This document shows positions 6,772 to 14,265 of a DNA stretch of 43,052 nt, in pieces. Each line of letters opens with the position of its first letter. Positions within the stretch are counted from its first letter, which is position 1. Source of the DNA: Caryophanales bacterium UBA4951 (GTDB lineage: Bacteria > Bacillota_I > Bacilli_A > RFN20 > CAG-826); the NCBI GenBank assembly GCA_002397465.1, contig DHAP01000011.1:58102-101153 (forward strand), read 5' to 3'. The translations under genes were made by a program, and so were the position numbers. The notes beneath the pieces were generated by a model. It was not told the origin of the DNA, made no database searches, and saw only the letters and a program-made list of their open reading frames with translations.

Positions 6772-8724
6772 ATGGAAACGACCAAGGAAAAAGAAGAACC
6801 GGTTTGCTCATGCGTCGAAGACGATGACGATGAGCCTTTGACGAAGAAAGGCCTCATAATAACCATCGTCAGGCTCGTCTTGACCTTGAGTTTGTCTTTA
6901 TTGGGTTACTTTCTTTTCACTGAGGAGAAATACGGCGTCTACGTCAACTTCGCCTTTTATGCGGCGGCGTGGCTCATATCTTCCTACGATTTGGTGATGG
7001 AGGCTTTTACGAACACCTTCATCAAGCACAAACCCTTCGACGAGAACCTTCTGATGATCATTGGAAGCTTGGGGGCTTTCTCCCTCATCTTCTTCGGACA
7101 CAACGAGTTCATCGAGGGCGTGATGGTCGTCTTCTTGTTCCAGGTTGGCGAGCTCTTTGAGAAACTAGCCAACGAAAGAAGCCACAAGGCCGTCATGGAA
7201 GCGGTGGGCTTAAGGGCCAAGACCGCGAACAAGCTCGTGGGCGATAACATCGTCGAAGTCGACCCGAAAGACCTTGTGATCGGTGATCATATCCTCATCA
7301 AAGTCGGGGACATCGTCCCAAGCGACGGACACATCGAAAAAGGAAGCGGATCCCTCGACATGTCTTCTTTGACGGGCGAAAGCATGCCAGTCGAGAAAAA
7401 AGAAGGTGATTACGTCAATTCGGGAACCATCCTGAAATCCGGGTCCATCGTCATGAAGGTCGACAAAGCCTACGAGGACACAACAGTCAGCAAGATCCTT
7501 GAATTGGTCGAGAACAGCTCCAAGAGCAAATCGAAAGCCGACAAGTTCATTGACAAATTCGCCTTGATATACACGCCGATCGTCGTGGTCCTCGCCATCA
7601 TCGTGGCGGTGGTCCCTCCCTTGTTCATTGGGATTAATAATCCAGACGTCTGGTACCGTTATCTTTATAGCGCTATCTGCTTCTTGGTCATCTCGTGCCC
7701 TTGCGCCATCGTGATTTCCGTCCCTCTCACCTTCTTCTCAGGCATCGGTTTGGCCTCCAAAAACGGCATCATCATCAAAGGGGCCGCCTATTTCGACAAA
7801 CTCAATGAGATCGGACTATTGGTAAGCGACAAGACGGGCACCCTCACCTATGGCGATTTCGCCATCAGCGAGATCGTCCCTAACTCCATCGACAAAGATG
7901 AGTTCCTGGATTATCTAAGGGCCAGCGAAAGCGGAAGCAACCATCCTTTGGCCAAAGCCGTGATGAAGGGGAGCGACAACTCCTATGGCAACGATATCTC
8001 CGATTACACCGAGCTTTCGGGCAAAGGCGAGAAACTCACATACAAAGGCCATAAGCTGATATCGGGCAGAAAAGAGTTCCTTGAGGAGAACGGGATCAAC
8101 GTCCCCTCTGTCGATAAACTCGGAAGTCTTATCTATCTAGGCGTCGACGGGGTTTATGCCGGCTATGCCGTCCTCAACGACCAAGTCCGCAAAGAAAGCC
8201 GGGAGATGGTCGAGGGGCTCAAGAAGCTTGGCGTGAAGACGATGATGCTCACGGGCGACAAAGAAAGAAGCGCCAAAGAGGTCTCCTCGTATCTAGGGAT
8301 CGATGAGTGCCATTACGAATTGCTCCCGGAGATGAAGACGAGCCTCCTAAAAGAGAAAATCAACAGCACCGACAAAGCCGTCGCCTATATCGGAGACGGC
8401 ATCAATGACGCCCCTTCGATCATCTTGGCAGACGTCGGGGTGGCGATGGGCGGGGCTGGCTCCGAGATGGCCATCGACTCAGCCGATATCGTCATCATGA
8501 ACGATGACCCCTCGAAGCTCGTCACGGCCATCAAGATCGCAAAGGCCACTAGAAGCCGGGCCATCACGGACATCGTCGTGGCTCTCATCGTCAAAGTCGC
8601 GGTCATGCTTTGCTCATTATTGATCCCGGAGTTTCCGTTATTCATCGCCGTCCTTGCGGATACGGGCCTCACGATGATACTGGTGGTCTATTCCTTGCTT
8701 CTTTTGCTGAAGAAAATCAAATAA
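6772..8724 (+). CDS. P1B-type Zn/Cd/Pb-exporting ATPase (ZntA/CadA-like)
   Basis: A 650-residue heavy-metal P-type ATPase. It shows the CPC motif of helix 6 (C309-P310-C311), the phosphorylation site DKTGTLT with D353, the SGSNHPLA His-Pro motif with H391, the hinge GDGINDAPS and an aspartate in the last helix pair (D630 in LADTG), which marks the Zn/Cd/Pb subgroup. The actuator carries TGES. No folded N-terminal HMA domain is present; instead there is a short CSC followed by an acidic stretch, possibly a minimal metal-collecting site. It is co-transcribed with the SmtB-type repressor and should export excess zinc or cadmium from the cytoplasm. Confidence 0.92.
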   Translation: METTKEKEEPVCSCVEDDDDEPLTKKGLIITIVRLVLTLSLSLLGYFLFTEEKYGVYVNFAFYAAAWLISSYDLVMEAFTNTFIKHKPFDENLLMIIGSLGAFSLIFFGHNEFIEGVMVVFLFQVGELFEKLANERSHKAVMEAVGLRAKTANKLVGDNIVEVDPKDLVIGDHILIKVGDIVPSDGHIEKGSGSLDMSSLTGESMPVEKKEGDYVNSGTILKSGSIVMKVDKAYEDTTVSKILELVENSSKSKSKADKFIDKFALIYTPIVVVLAIIVAVVPPLFIGINNPDVWYRYLYSAICFLVISCPCAIVISVPLTFFSGIGLASKNGIIIKGAAYFDKLNEIGLLVSDKTGTLTYGDFAISEIVPNSIDKDEFLDYLRASESGSNHPLAKAVMKGSDNSYGNDISDYTELSGKGEKLTYKGHKLISGRKEFLEENGINVPSVDKLGSLIYLGVDGVYAGYAVLNDQVRKESREMVEGLKKLGVKTMMLTGDKERSAKEVSSYLGIDECHYELLPEMKTSLLKEKINSTDKAVAYIGDGINDAPSIILADVGVAMGGAGSEMAIDSADIVIMNDDPSKLVTAIKIAKATRSRAITDIVVALIVKVAVMLCSLLIPEFPLFIAVLADTGLTMILVVYSLLLLLKKIK

Positions 8725-8772
8725 ACGAACAACTTCGGGCAACCGTTTTGATTGACGGTTTCTAGAGACTGG

Positions 8773-8803
8773 AAAAGGGAGAGAAAAATTTCTCCTTTTT
8801 CTT
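8773..8803 (+). terminator. Terminator of the zinc operon
   Basis: GGAGA (8778-8782) pairs with TCTCC (8791-8795), the helix is extended by flanking A and T runs, and the T-rich tail continues to about 8805. It separates the zinc operon from the mgtA promoter. Confidence 0.55.
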
Positions 8804-8832
8804 TTGCCTTTGCTTATTTGCGCGCTTACAAT
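8804..8832 (+). promoter_or_regulatory. Promoter of mgtA
   Basis: TTGCCT (8804-8809) and TACAAT (8827-8832) are 17 nt apart. Transcription would start near 8839 and give a leader of about 138 nt before the mgtA ATG. Confidence 0.55.
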
Positions 8833-8849
8833 GGCGGCGAGAAAAAGAA

Positions 8850-8976
8850 CTCAGAAAGGAAGTGATGGCGGAATGGATGGCCTACCCTGTAGCGTAACAA
8901 TGACAATACAGCGCAAAGGGAACGCCTAGACTCCGCCCACTTTCTAAGCTTCCCCTTTGCTCAAAGGAGAAGTTTT
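8850..8976 (+). ncRNA. Structured 5' leader of mgtA, candidate metal-responsive riboswitch of unrecognised class
   Basis: The leader can form a long closing helix: AGGAAGUG (8857-8864) and GGCGGA (8867-8872), with an AU bulge, pair with UCCGCC (8932-8937) and CACUUUCU (8938-8945). Inside are GGC/GCC (8879-8881/8924-8926) and CCCUGUA (8885-8891) pairing with UACAG (8907-8911) and GGG (8918-8920). Loop GCG (8892-8894) could pair with CGC (8912-8914) as a pseudoknot. A second hairpin, 8949-8959 with 8962-8972, buries the AAAGGAGA ribosome binding site. I could not match it to the M-box or the yybP-ykoY manganese riboswitch. That it controls translation is inferred. Confidence 0.5.
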
Positions 8977-11676
8977 ATGGATAAGAAAAAGAAGACTGTT
9001 TTCACCAACGAGAAAACGTCTTATTCGCCGCGTTTATTAGCGGCTTCGACATGTGATTTGAAGAGCCTCTACTTGTTCTACCACTCTTCGGAGAAAGGCT
9101 TGGTCGATGAAGACGCCCTCTCTGATAGCCTTGACCTTTATGGGAGAAACGTCATCAGCAAAGGCAAGAACAAGTCGGTTTTTCGCCGTTTCATCGGGGC
9201 TTTCATCAACCCATTCACTTTCGTTTTGCTGACTTTGGCTTTTGTCTCTTTATTGACCGACGTCATCTTGGCCAGCCCAGGAGAGAAGAACCCTTCAAGC
9301 GCCATCATCATCCTCGCCTTGGTCTTGATCTCCGGCATCTTCCGCTTCGCCCAGGAATATAGAAGCTCGGCGGCCGCGGAAAAACTCTCTTCCTTGGTCG
9401 AGAACACGACCCCGGTCTACCGTTACGAAAAAGAGATGACGATACCTCTTGATGAACTATCGGTCGGGGACGTCATCGCCTTGAGCGTGGGAGACGTGAT
9501 CCCGGCCGACGTGAGGATCATTTCCTCAAAGGATTTTTTCGTCAACCAATCCTCCCTCTCTGGCGAAAGCGAGCCACTAGAAAAGACGTCAGATCTTTTA
9601 TCGGCTCAGCCTTCCTCGATCTATGAGGCCAAAAACCTCGCTTTCTATGGCTCCAACGTCGTCTCGGGGAGCGCTTTGGCCCTCTGCGTGGCCGTCGGTG
9701 ACGAGACGATACTCGGAAAGATGGCCCAGAAGATGTTTGGCACCAAGCAAGAGAAGACCGCTTTCGACAAGGGCGTCGACTCCGTCAGCTGGCTTTTGGT
9801 GAAGTTCATGCTCCTCATGGTCCCAGCCGTCTTTTTGATCAATGGTCTCACCAAACATGATTGGCTTCAGGCCTTCCTTTTCGCCATCTCGGTCGCAGTG
9901 GGCCTCACGCCGGAAATGCTGCCGATGATCGTCTCATCTTGCCTAGGCAAAGGGGCCATCAACATGGGCAAGAAGAAAGTCATCGTCAAGAACATCAACT
10001 CCATTCAGAACTTTGGGGCCATGGATGTCCTTTGCACCGATAAGACCGGCACCCTCACCCAGGATAGGGTGGTTTTGGAAAACCACTTGAACCTCGATGG
10101 CAAGTCGGATCCGAAGGTCCTCAAACACGCCTTCCTCAACTCTTATTACCAAACGGGGCTCAAGAACCTCATGGATAAATCAATCATCTCCAAAACGATG
10201 GAACTGTCGAACGAAAACGATTATCTCCGTGATCTCGACAAGAACTACGTGAAAGTCGATGAAATCCCTTTTGACTTCGAGAGGAAGAGGATGTCGGTGG
10301 TGGTAAAAGACAACCACGGAAAGACCCAGATGATCAGCAAAGGGGCAGTCGAGGAAATCCTTTCGGTTTGCTCATTCGCTGCCAAGGATGGGAATGTCAT
10401 CCCATTGGACGATAAAGTCAAAAAGGGCATTTTGGATAATGTCCAATCCTTCTCCAAGAAGGGATTCCGGGTCATCGCGGTGGCTCAGAAAAACAACCCA
10501 AGGGCCGTCAATGCCTTTGGCGTGGGCGATGAAAAAGACATGGTCCTCATCGGCTATCTCACTTTCTACGATCCGCCGAAAGAAAGCACCAAAGAGGCTC
10601 TCACAAGGCTCAAGGGGTATGGGATTTCCATCAAGGTTTTGACGGGGGACAATCCGGATGTGAGTGCCTATATCTGCTCATTGGTTGGCTTATCGAGCCC
10701 GCGCGTCATGCTCGGAAACGAGGTCGATTCCCTGAGTGACGAGGAGCTCAGAAGCGAGGTCGAGAAAGTCACCATCTTCGCCAAACTCTCGCCTTTCGAG
10801 AAATCGAAAGTGGTGGCCGCCCTCAAGGAAAACGGCCATGTGGTCGGCTATATGGGGGACGGCATCAATGATGCGCCTGCCCTTAAAGAGGCCGACATCG
10901 GCATCTCCGTCGACACTGCCGCGGACATCGCCAAGGAAAGCGCCCACGTGATTCTTTTGGAGAAGGACCTCAACGTTTTGGTGGATGGCATCATCGAAGG
11001 CAGGAAGACCTACGCCAACATGATCAAATACATCAAGATGACAGCCTCCTCGAACTTCGGGAACATCTTCTCCGAACTCGCGGCCACGGCCTTGTTGCCA
11101 TTCCTTCCGATGCTCCCGCTGCATCTGCTTATTTTGAATCTTATCTACGACTTCTCATGTGTGGCGATCCCATTTGACAACGTCGACGAGGACTACCTCA
11201 AAAAGCCTCGGAAATGGGACGCTTCGTCCCTCGGCCGTTTCATGCTTTGGATGGGTCCGACCTCTTCGATATTCGACTGGCTGACGTACGCGGTGATGTA
11301 TTTCATAATCTGCCCTCTTTTCAGCGGCGGGAACTATTACGATCCGAACTGCAACCAAACTCTCTTCGTCTTGCTTTTCCAGACAGGCTGGTTCGTCGAG
11401 TCGATGTGGAGTCAGTCCTTCGTCATCCACATGATCAGGACTGACAAGGTCCCATTCGTCCAATCGAGGGCCTCGTGGCAGCTGCTGTTGGCCACTTGTC
11501 TCTCCGTCGGAGTGGCCAGTCTCCTGCCGTTCATACCCTATGTCTCAAGCTCGCTTTCACTAACGAGCCTCCCATGGGAGTATTTCATCTATTTGTTACT
11601 TGCCATCGCGGCTTACATGATTTTGGCCACGCTTGCGAAGAATCTATATAAACGCAAGTACGGGGAGGTCTTATGA
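8977..11676 (+). CDS. mgtA: MgtA-type (P3B) magnesium-transporting P-type ATPase
   Basis: An 899-residue P-type ATPase, matching the length of MgtA (about 898). The order is: an N-terminal cytoplasmic segment with family-like SPRLLAAS, helices 1-2 around 70-130, actuator domain with SGESEP, phosphorylation site DKTGTLT with D355, nucleotide-binding domain with MSKGAVEEIL, hinge GDGINDAPAL, and a six-helix C-terminal region. Family members import Mg2+ into the cytoplasm at the cost of ATP. Manganese or another divalent ion cannot be excluded from sequence alone. It is preceded by a structured leader, and the end overlaps a small membrane-protein ORF by 4 nt. Confidence 0.9.
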   Translation: MDKKKKTVFTNEKTSYSPRLLAASTCDLKSLYLFYHSSEKGLVDEDALSDSLDLYGRNVISKGKNKSVFRRFIGAFINPFTFVLLTLAFVSLLTDVILASPGEKNPSSAIIILALVLISGIFRFAQEYRSSAAAEKLSSLVENTTPVYRYEKEMTIPLDELSVGDVIALSVGDVIPADVRIISSKDFFVNQSSLSGESEPLEKTSDLLSAQPSSIYEAKNLAFYGSNVVSGSALALCVAVGDETILGKMAQKMFGTKQEKTAFDKGVDSVSWLLVKFMLLMVPAVFLINGLTKHDWLQAFLFAISVAVGLTPEMLPMIVSSCLGKGAINMGKKKVIVKNINSIQNFGAMDVLCTDKTGTLTQDRVVLENHLNLDGKSDPKVLKHAFLNSYYQTGLKNLMDKSIISKTMELSNENDYLRDLDKNYVKVDEIPFDFERKRMSVVVKDNHGKTQMISKGAVEEILSVCSFAAKDGNVIPLDDKVKKGILDNVQSFSKKGFRVIAVAQKNNPRAVNAFGVGDEKDMVLIGYLTFYDPPKESTKEALTRLKGYGISIKVLTGDNPDVSAYICSLVGLSSPRVMLGNEVDSLSDEELRSEVEKVTIFAKLSPFEKSKVVAALKENGHVVGYMGDGINDAPALKEADIGISVDTAADIAKESAHVILLEKDLNVLVDGIIEGRKTYANMIKYIKMTASSNFGNIFSELAATALLPFLPMLPLHLLILNLIYDFSCVAIPFDNVDEDYLKKPRKWDASSLGRFMLWMGPTSSIFDWLTYAVMYFIICPLFSGGNYYDPNCNQTLFVLLFQTGWFVESMWSQSFVIHMIRTDKVPFVQSRASWQLLLATCLSVGVASLLPFIPYVSSSLSLTSLPWEYFIYLLLAIAAYMILATLAKNLYKRKYGEVL

Positions 11677-11819
11677 ACAAAATCCTCATCACTGTCAATG
11701 AATTGGACTGGGGCAACTTTGGCTTTTGGTGCGCTTTGATTTTAGCGGTGGTGGTGCTTTTCTTCGGAGTCCTCGTCTTCTTAGCTTTCCATAAGCCAAG
11801 GCAGGGCAAGAAGAACTGA
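11673..11819 (+). CDS. 48-residue single-helix membrane protein coupled to mgtA
   Basis: A short ORF starts in the ATGA overlap with the mgtA stop and has its own GGGGAGG ribosome binding site 4 nt upstream (11662-11668), so it is probably translated by coupling to mgtA. The product has a short polar N-terminus, one hydrophobic helix at about 18-39 (FWCALILAVVVLFFGVLVFL) and a basic tail KPRQGKKN. I know no family for it. Small membrane proteins that modulate magnesium transporters (MgtS, MgtR) exist in enterobacteria, and KdpF is a comparable small subunit of a P-type ATPase; homology is not claimed. Confidence 0.7.
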   Translation: MNKILITVNELDWGNFGFWCALILAVVVLFFGVLVFLAFHKPRQGKKN

Positions 11820-11875
11820 TTGCCGATATTAGACGCCAAGAGGGATTTTTGTGCACCATGCACAATATTTTATGG

Positions 11876-11904
11876 TTGAATCAACCCCCTCTCGCGCGTA
11901 TAGT
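11876..11904 (+). promoter_or_regulatory. Promoter of the rplK-rplA operon
   Basis: TTGAAT (11876-11881) and TATAGT (11899-11904) have the ideal 17-nt spacing. Transcription would begin near 11911 and produce a leader of about 83 nt. Confidence 0.75.
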
Positions 11905-11910
11905 ATTTCA

Positions 11911-11980
11911 CGTGCACGCAAACGTGCATAGCGTGGTAGGGCCTTAACGAGGGCCCGCATTACCACTGCATGATTGTTCA
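11911..11980 (+). promoter_or_regulatory. Structured rplK leader, likely ribosomal-protein autoregulatory site
   Basis: Two hairpins lie between the promoter and the ribosome binding site. The first is TGCACG/CGTGCA (11913-11918/11923-11928). The second has GTGGTA/TACCAC (11933-11938/11961-11966) closing GGGCC/GGCCC (11939-11943/11952-11956). In bacteria L1 represses the L11-L1 operon by binding the leader, and this is the natural place for such a site; resemblance to the rRNA target was not established. Confidence 0.5.
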
Positions 11981-11993
11981 AAAGGAGGACAAC

Positions 11994-12404
11994 ATGGCTA
12001 AAAAAATCGTCAAAGTCCTGAAAATGGAACTCCCTGGCGGAGATGCCCATCCAGGCCCGAAGCTCGCTTCGGCTGGCGTTCAGATGGCGAAGTTCTGCAC
12101 AGACTTCAACGCCAAGACCGGTGACCGCAAAGGCACCACGGTCCCAGTCATCATCACTGCTTACGAAGACAAATCGTATGACTTCGTGATCAAGACCACC
12201 CCGGTGGCCGACCTCTTGCTCAAAGCCGCTGGAATCAAAAAAGGCTCCGGCAATCCTAAGCAGAACGTCGGACACATCTCCAACGCTCAGCTCGAGGAGA
12301 TCGCCAAGTACAAGATGCCTGACCTTAACGCCAATGACATCGAAGCCGCCAAGAAAGTCGTTGCTGGAAGCGCCCGTCAAATGGGTATCAGCATCGATAA
12401 ATAA
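11994..12404 (+). CDS. rplK: 50S ribosomal protein L11 (shortened proline switch)
   Basis: A 136-residue L11, about five shorter than the usual 141. L11 binds the GTPase-associated region of 23S rRNA and contacts EF-G. The C-terminal rRNA-binding domain is normal (KAAGI, GSGNP, KYKMPDLNANDIEAA, GSARQMGI). The N-terminal loop reads GGDAHPGPKLASAGVQ where the common form has a PAPPVGPALGQAGVN-type segment, so about four residues including the adjacent prolines are missing. Those prolines are where thiostrepton-type antibiotics act. The ATG at 11994 has AAAGGAGGA upstream; an ATG at 11970 in the same frame lies before that site and is not the start. Confidence 0.95.
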   Translation: MAKKIVKVLKMELPGGDAHPGPKLASAGVQMAKFCTDFNAKTGDRKGTTVPVIITAYEDKSYDFVIKTTPVADLLLKAAGIKKGSGNPKQNVGHISNAQLEEIAKYKMPDLNANDIEAAKKVVAGSARQMGISIDK

Positions 12405-12419
12405 CAGGGGGATAGCACA

Positions 12420-13112
12420 ATGAAGAAAAAAGCAAAGAAGTACGAAGCTGCCCTCAAGTTAGTTGATGCCAGCAAATTCTATACCGTCCAGGAGGCCTCC
12501 GAATTAATCGACAAGACCACTGCGACCAAATTCGATTCGACCATCGACGTCAGCTTCAAGCTCAACGTCGACCCGACCCACGCCGATCAATTGATCCGTG
12601 GAACCCTCGTTCTCCCACACGGGAACGGCAAAACCAAGAAAGTCTTGGCTTTGACCGCCACCAAGCAGGATGAGGCCAAGGCCGCAGGCGCTGACTTTGT
12701 CGGCGGCAAAGACATGCTCGAGAAGATCGAGCGTGAGAACTGGTTCGGATTCGACGTCATCGTCGCCACCCCAGACATGATGGGTGAGTTAGGCAAGATG
12801 GGCCGTGTCCTCGGACCTAAAGGATTGATGCCAAACCCGAAGAGCGGCACCGTCACGATGAACATCGGGACCGCCGTCACTGAGATCAAGAAGGGCAAAA
12901 TCACCTACCGTGTCGACAAAGATGGCAACTTGAACATCTCGATCGCCCGCTGCAGCTTCAAGCCAAGCGACATCGCCGACAACCTCAAGACCGTCTGCGA
13001 CGCCGTTGCCAAGAGCCGTCCTTCAACCGTCAAAGGCGTCTACGTTCAGACCGCCGTGCTTCACACCACGATGGGCCCGGGCCTCAAGATCACCTTCGAT
13101 GGCCGCAACTAA
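12420..13112 (+). CDS. rplA: 50S ribosomal protein L1
   Basis: A 230-residue L1, standard length. It has the family blocks VDPTHADQLIRGTLVLPHG, a glycine-rich GKTKKVLALT region, MGELGKMGRVLGPKGLMPNPK and the TVKGVYVQTAVLHTTMGPG ending. L1 forms the mobile stalk at the ribosomal E site and is the usual translational repressor of the L11-L1 operon. It begins 15 nt after rplK with a G-rich ribosome binding site. Confidence 0.97.
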   Translation: MKKKAKKYEAALKLVDASKFYTVQEASELIDKTTATKFDSTIDVSFKLNVDPTHADQLIRGTLVLPHGNGKTKKVLALTATKQDEAKAAGADFVGGKDMLEKIERENWFGFDVIVATPDMMGELGKMGRVLGPKGLMPNPKSGTVTMNIGTAVTEIKKGKITYRVDKDGNLNISIARCSFKPSDIADNLKTVCDAVAKSRPSTVKGVYVQTAVLHTTMGPGLKITFDGRN

Positions 13113-13135
13113 TCCGAGCCGATCCTAAGTTTGGT

Positions 13136-13200
13136 GAATAGCTTGTCATACCGAAGATAGCAACGGGCAAATGCCTTAATAATTCACGTTGCTGAGGTCA
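13136..13200 (+). promoter_or_regulatory. L10 leader (ribosomal protein autoregulatory RNA)
   Basis: The region before rplJ holds the L10-leader pattern: an ACCGAAGATAGCAACG segment, a variable hairpin GGC/GCC (13166-13168/13173-13175), and the complementary CGTTGCTGAGGT. AGCAACG (13159-13165) pairs with CGTTGCT (13187-13193). In Firmicutes the L10(L12)4 complex binds this kink-turn-like leader to regulate rplJL. This site precedes the rplJ start by about 70 nt. Confidence 0.8.
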
Positions 13201-13267
13201 ATGTTCACAATATTCTCACTAAGTATTTCAAGCGTCACATAGCCGACATAGAAAGGAGGAACCTCAC

Positions 13268-13783
13268 ATGAACAAAACAGTGCTTCAACAGAAAAAAGCC
13301 ACCGTCAAGGAAATCGAAGATGGAATCTCTTCCAGCAAGACAATAGCCGTCGTCTCCTATCATGGTTTGAGCGTCAGCGAACTCACTGAGTTACGCCGCA
13401 GCTTAGCCGAGAAGGATTCGAGCATGGGCGTTTACAAAAACACCCTTGTGGCCCGCGCCTTCAAGGAACTAGGATACACCGGACTCGATGAGATACTCGA
13501 GGGCCCGAACGCCTTCGTCTTCTCCAAAGACGTCACCTCTGGAGCTGCCGTTCTCAACAAGTTCAGCCGTTATCACGAGAATCTCGTGATCAAAGGCGGC
13601 CTTGTCGAAGGAAAAGCAGTCGATCAGGCTGGCATGAAGGAAGTTGCCAAACTTCCGTCCAAAGAAGTCTTGCTATCCATGTTCTGCATGGTTCTCAATG
13701 AGCCGGTCGCGAAATTCGCCCGTGCCATCAAGTCGATTGCCGATAAGTCGGGAGACGCCGCTAGCGCCCCGGCAGCCAACTAA
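13268..13783 (+). CDS. rplJ: 50S ribosomal protein L10
   Basis: A 171-residue L10. The rRNA-binding domain shows KTIAVVSYHGLSVSELTELRR and MGVYKNTLVARAF, and the C-terminal helix that binds L7/L12 dimers contains FARAIKSIADK. The Ala-rich tail is common. An AAAGGAGGA ribosome binding site precedes the ATG. It is downstream of its autoregulatory leader and 22 nt ahead of rplL. Confidence 0.96.
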   Translation: MNKTVLQQKKATVKEIEDGISSSKTIAVVSYHGLSVSELTELRRSLAEKDSSMGVYKNTLVARAFKELGYTGLDEILEGPNAFVFSKDVTSGAAVLNKFSRYHENLVIKGGLVEGKAVDQAGMKEVAKLPSKEVLLSMFCMVLNEPVAKFARAIKSIADKSGDAASAPAAN

Positions 13784-13805
13784 TTCTTAAATGGAGGAAA
13801 AAACA

Positions 13806-14186
13806 ATGGCTGAAAAGTTAACCAACGCTCAGATCATCGACACCCTTAAACAGATGTCCGCCCTTGAGCTCAATTCGTTAGTCAAAGAAGTCGAGACGGA
13901 GTTCGGCGTCACCGCCGCCGCCCCAGTCGCCGCCGCTTCCGCTGAGGAAGAGGGCCCAGTGAAGAAGGGACCGACCGAGGTCTCCTTAATCCTCAAAGGC
14001 CTTGGAACTGCCGGCAAAGTCGCCGTCATCAAAGCCGTCCAGGCCATCACTGGCTTAGGACTTATGGATGCCAAGAAACTCGTTGATGCCGTCCCAGCGA
14101 CCATCAAAGAGAAGATCAGCCCAGTCGAGGCCGAGGCCTACAAAAAGACCCTTACCGACACCGGTGCCGAAGCCGAAGTCAAGTAG
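13806..14186 (+). CDS. rplL: 50S ribosomal protein L7/L12
   Basis: A 126-residue L7/L12. The N-terminal dimerisation domain (1-33), an Ala/Glu/Pro hinge (about 37-55) and the C-terminal domain KTEVSLILKG-like block with GLGLMDAKKLVDAVPATIKE are all present. It recruits translational GTPases to the ribosome stalk. The start at 13806 follows a TGGAGG site; an in-frame ATG at 13791 overlaps that site and is rejected. It ends with TAG. Confidence 0.97.
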   Translation: MAEKLTNAQIIDTLKQMSALELNSLVKEVETEFGVTAAAPVAAASAEEEGPVKKGPTEVSLILKGLGTAGKVAVIKAVQAITGLGLMDAKKLVDAVPATIKEKISPVEAEAYKKTLTDTGAEAEVK

Positions 14187-14205
14187 TTTCTACAATGCCG
14201 ATACA

Positions 14206-14250
14206 CCCTACCTCGGGACTCGTCGCCCTGGGGTAGGGGTTTGGCTTCTT
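14206..14250 (+). terminator. Attenuator-like hairpin between rplL and the methyltransferase
   Basis: CCCTACC (14206-14212) pairs with GGTAGGG (14232-14238), with an inner GGG/CCC (14215-14217/14226-14228). A broken T-rich stretch follows. A partial terminator or processing site at this place is the usual means of lowering RNA polymerase subunit expression relative to L7/L12. Confidence 0.55.
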
Positions 14251-14265
14251 TAGGAGGATAAGAAA

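Noticed and set aside
8862..8880. tRNA-Leu-like beginning in the mgtA leader
   Set aside because: The GGCGGAATGG stretch resembles a tRNA-Leu D-arm, but there is no anticodon arm, no T-loop consensus and no CCA-type acceptor pairing.
8850..8976. M-box or yybP-ykoY riboswitch
   Set aside because: The expected conserved blocks of either class could not be found, so the element is reported as unclassified and not by those names.
11851..11863. GTGCA-CCA-TGCAC hairpin as terminator of the mgtA unit
   Set aside because: Only five base pairs, without a solid T-tract. It is too weak to list as a terminator.
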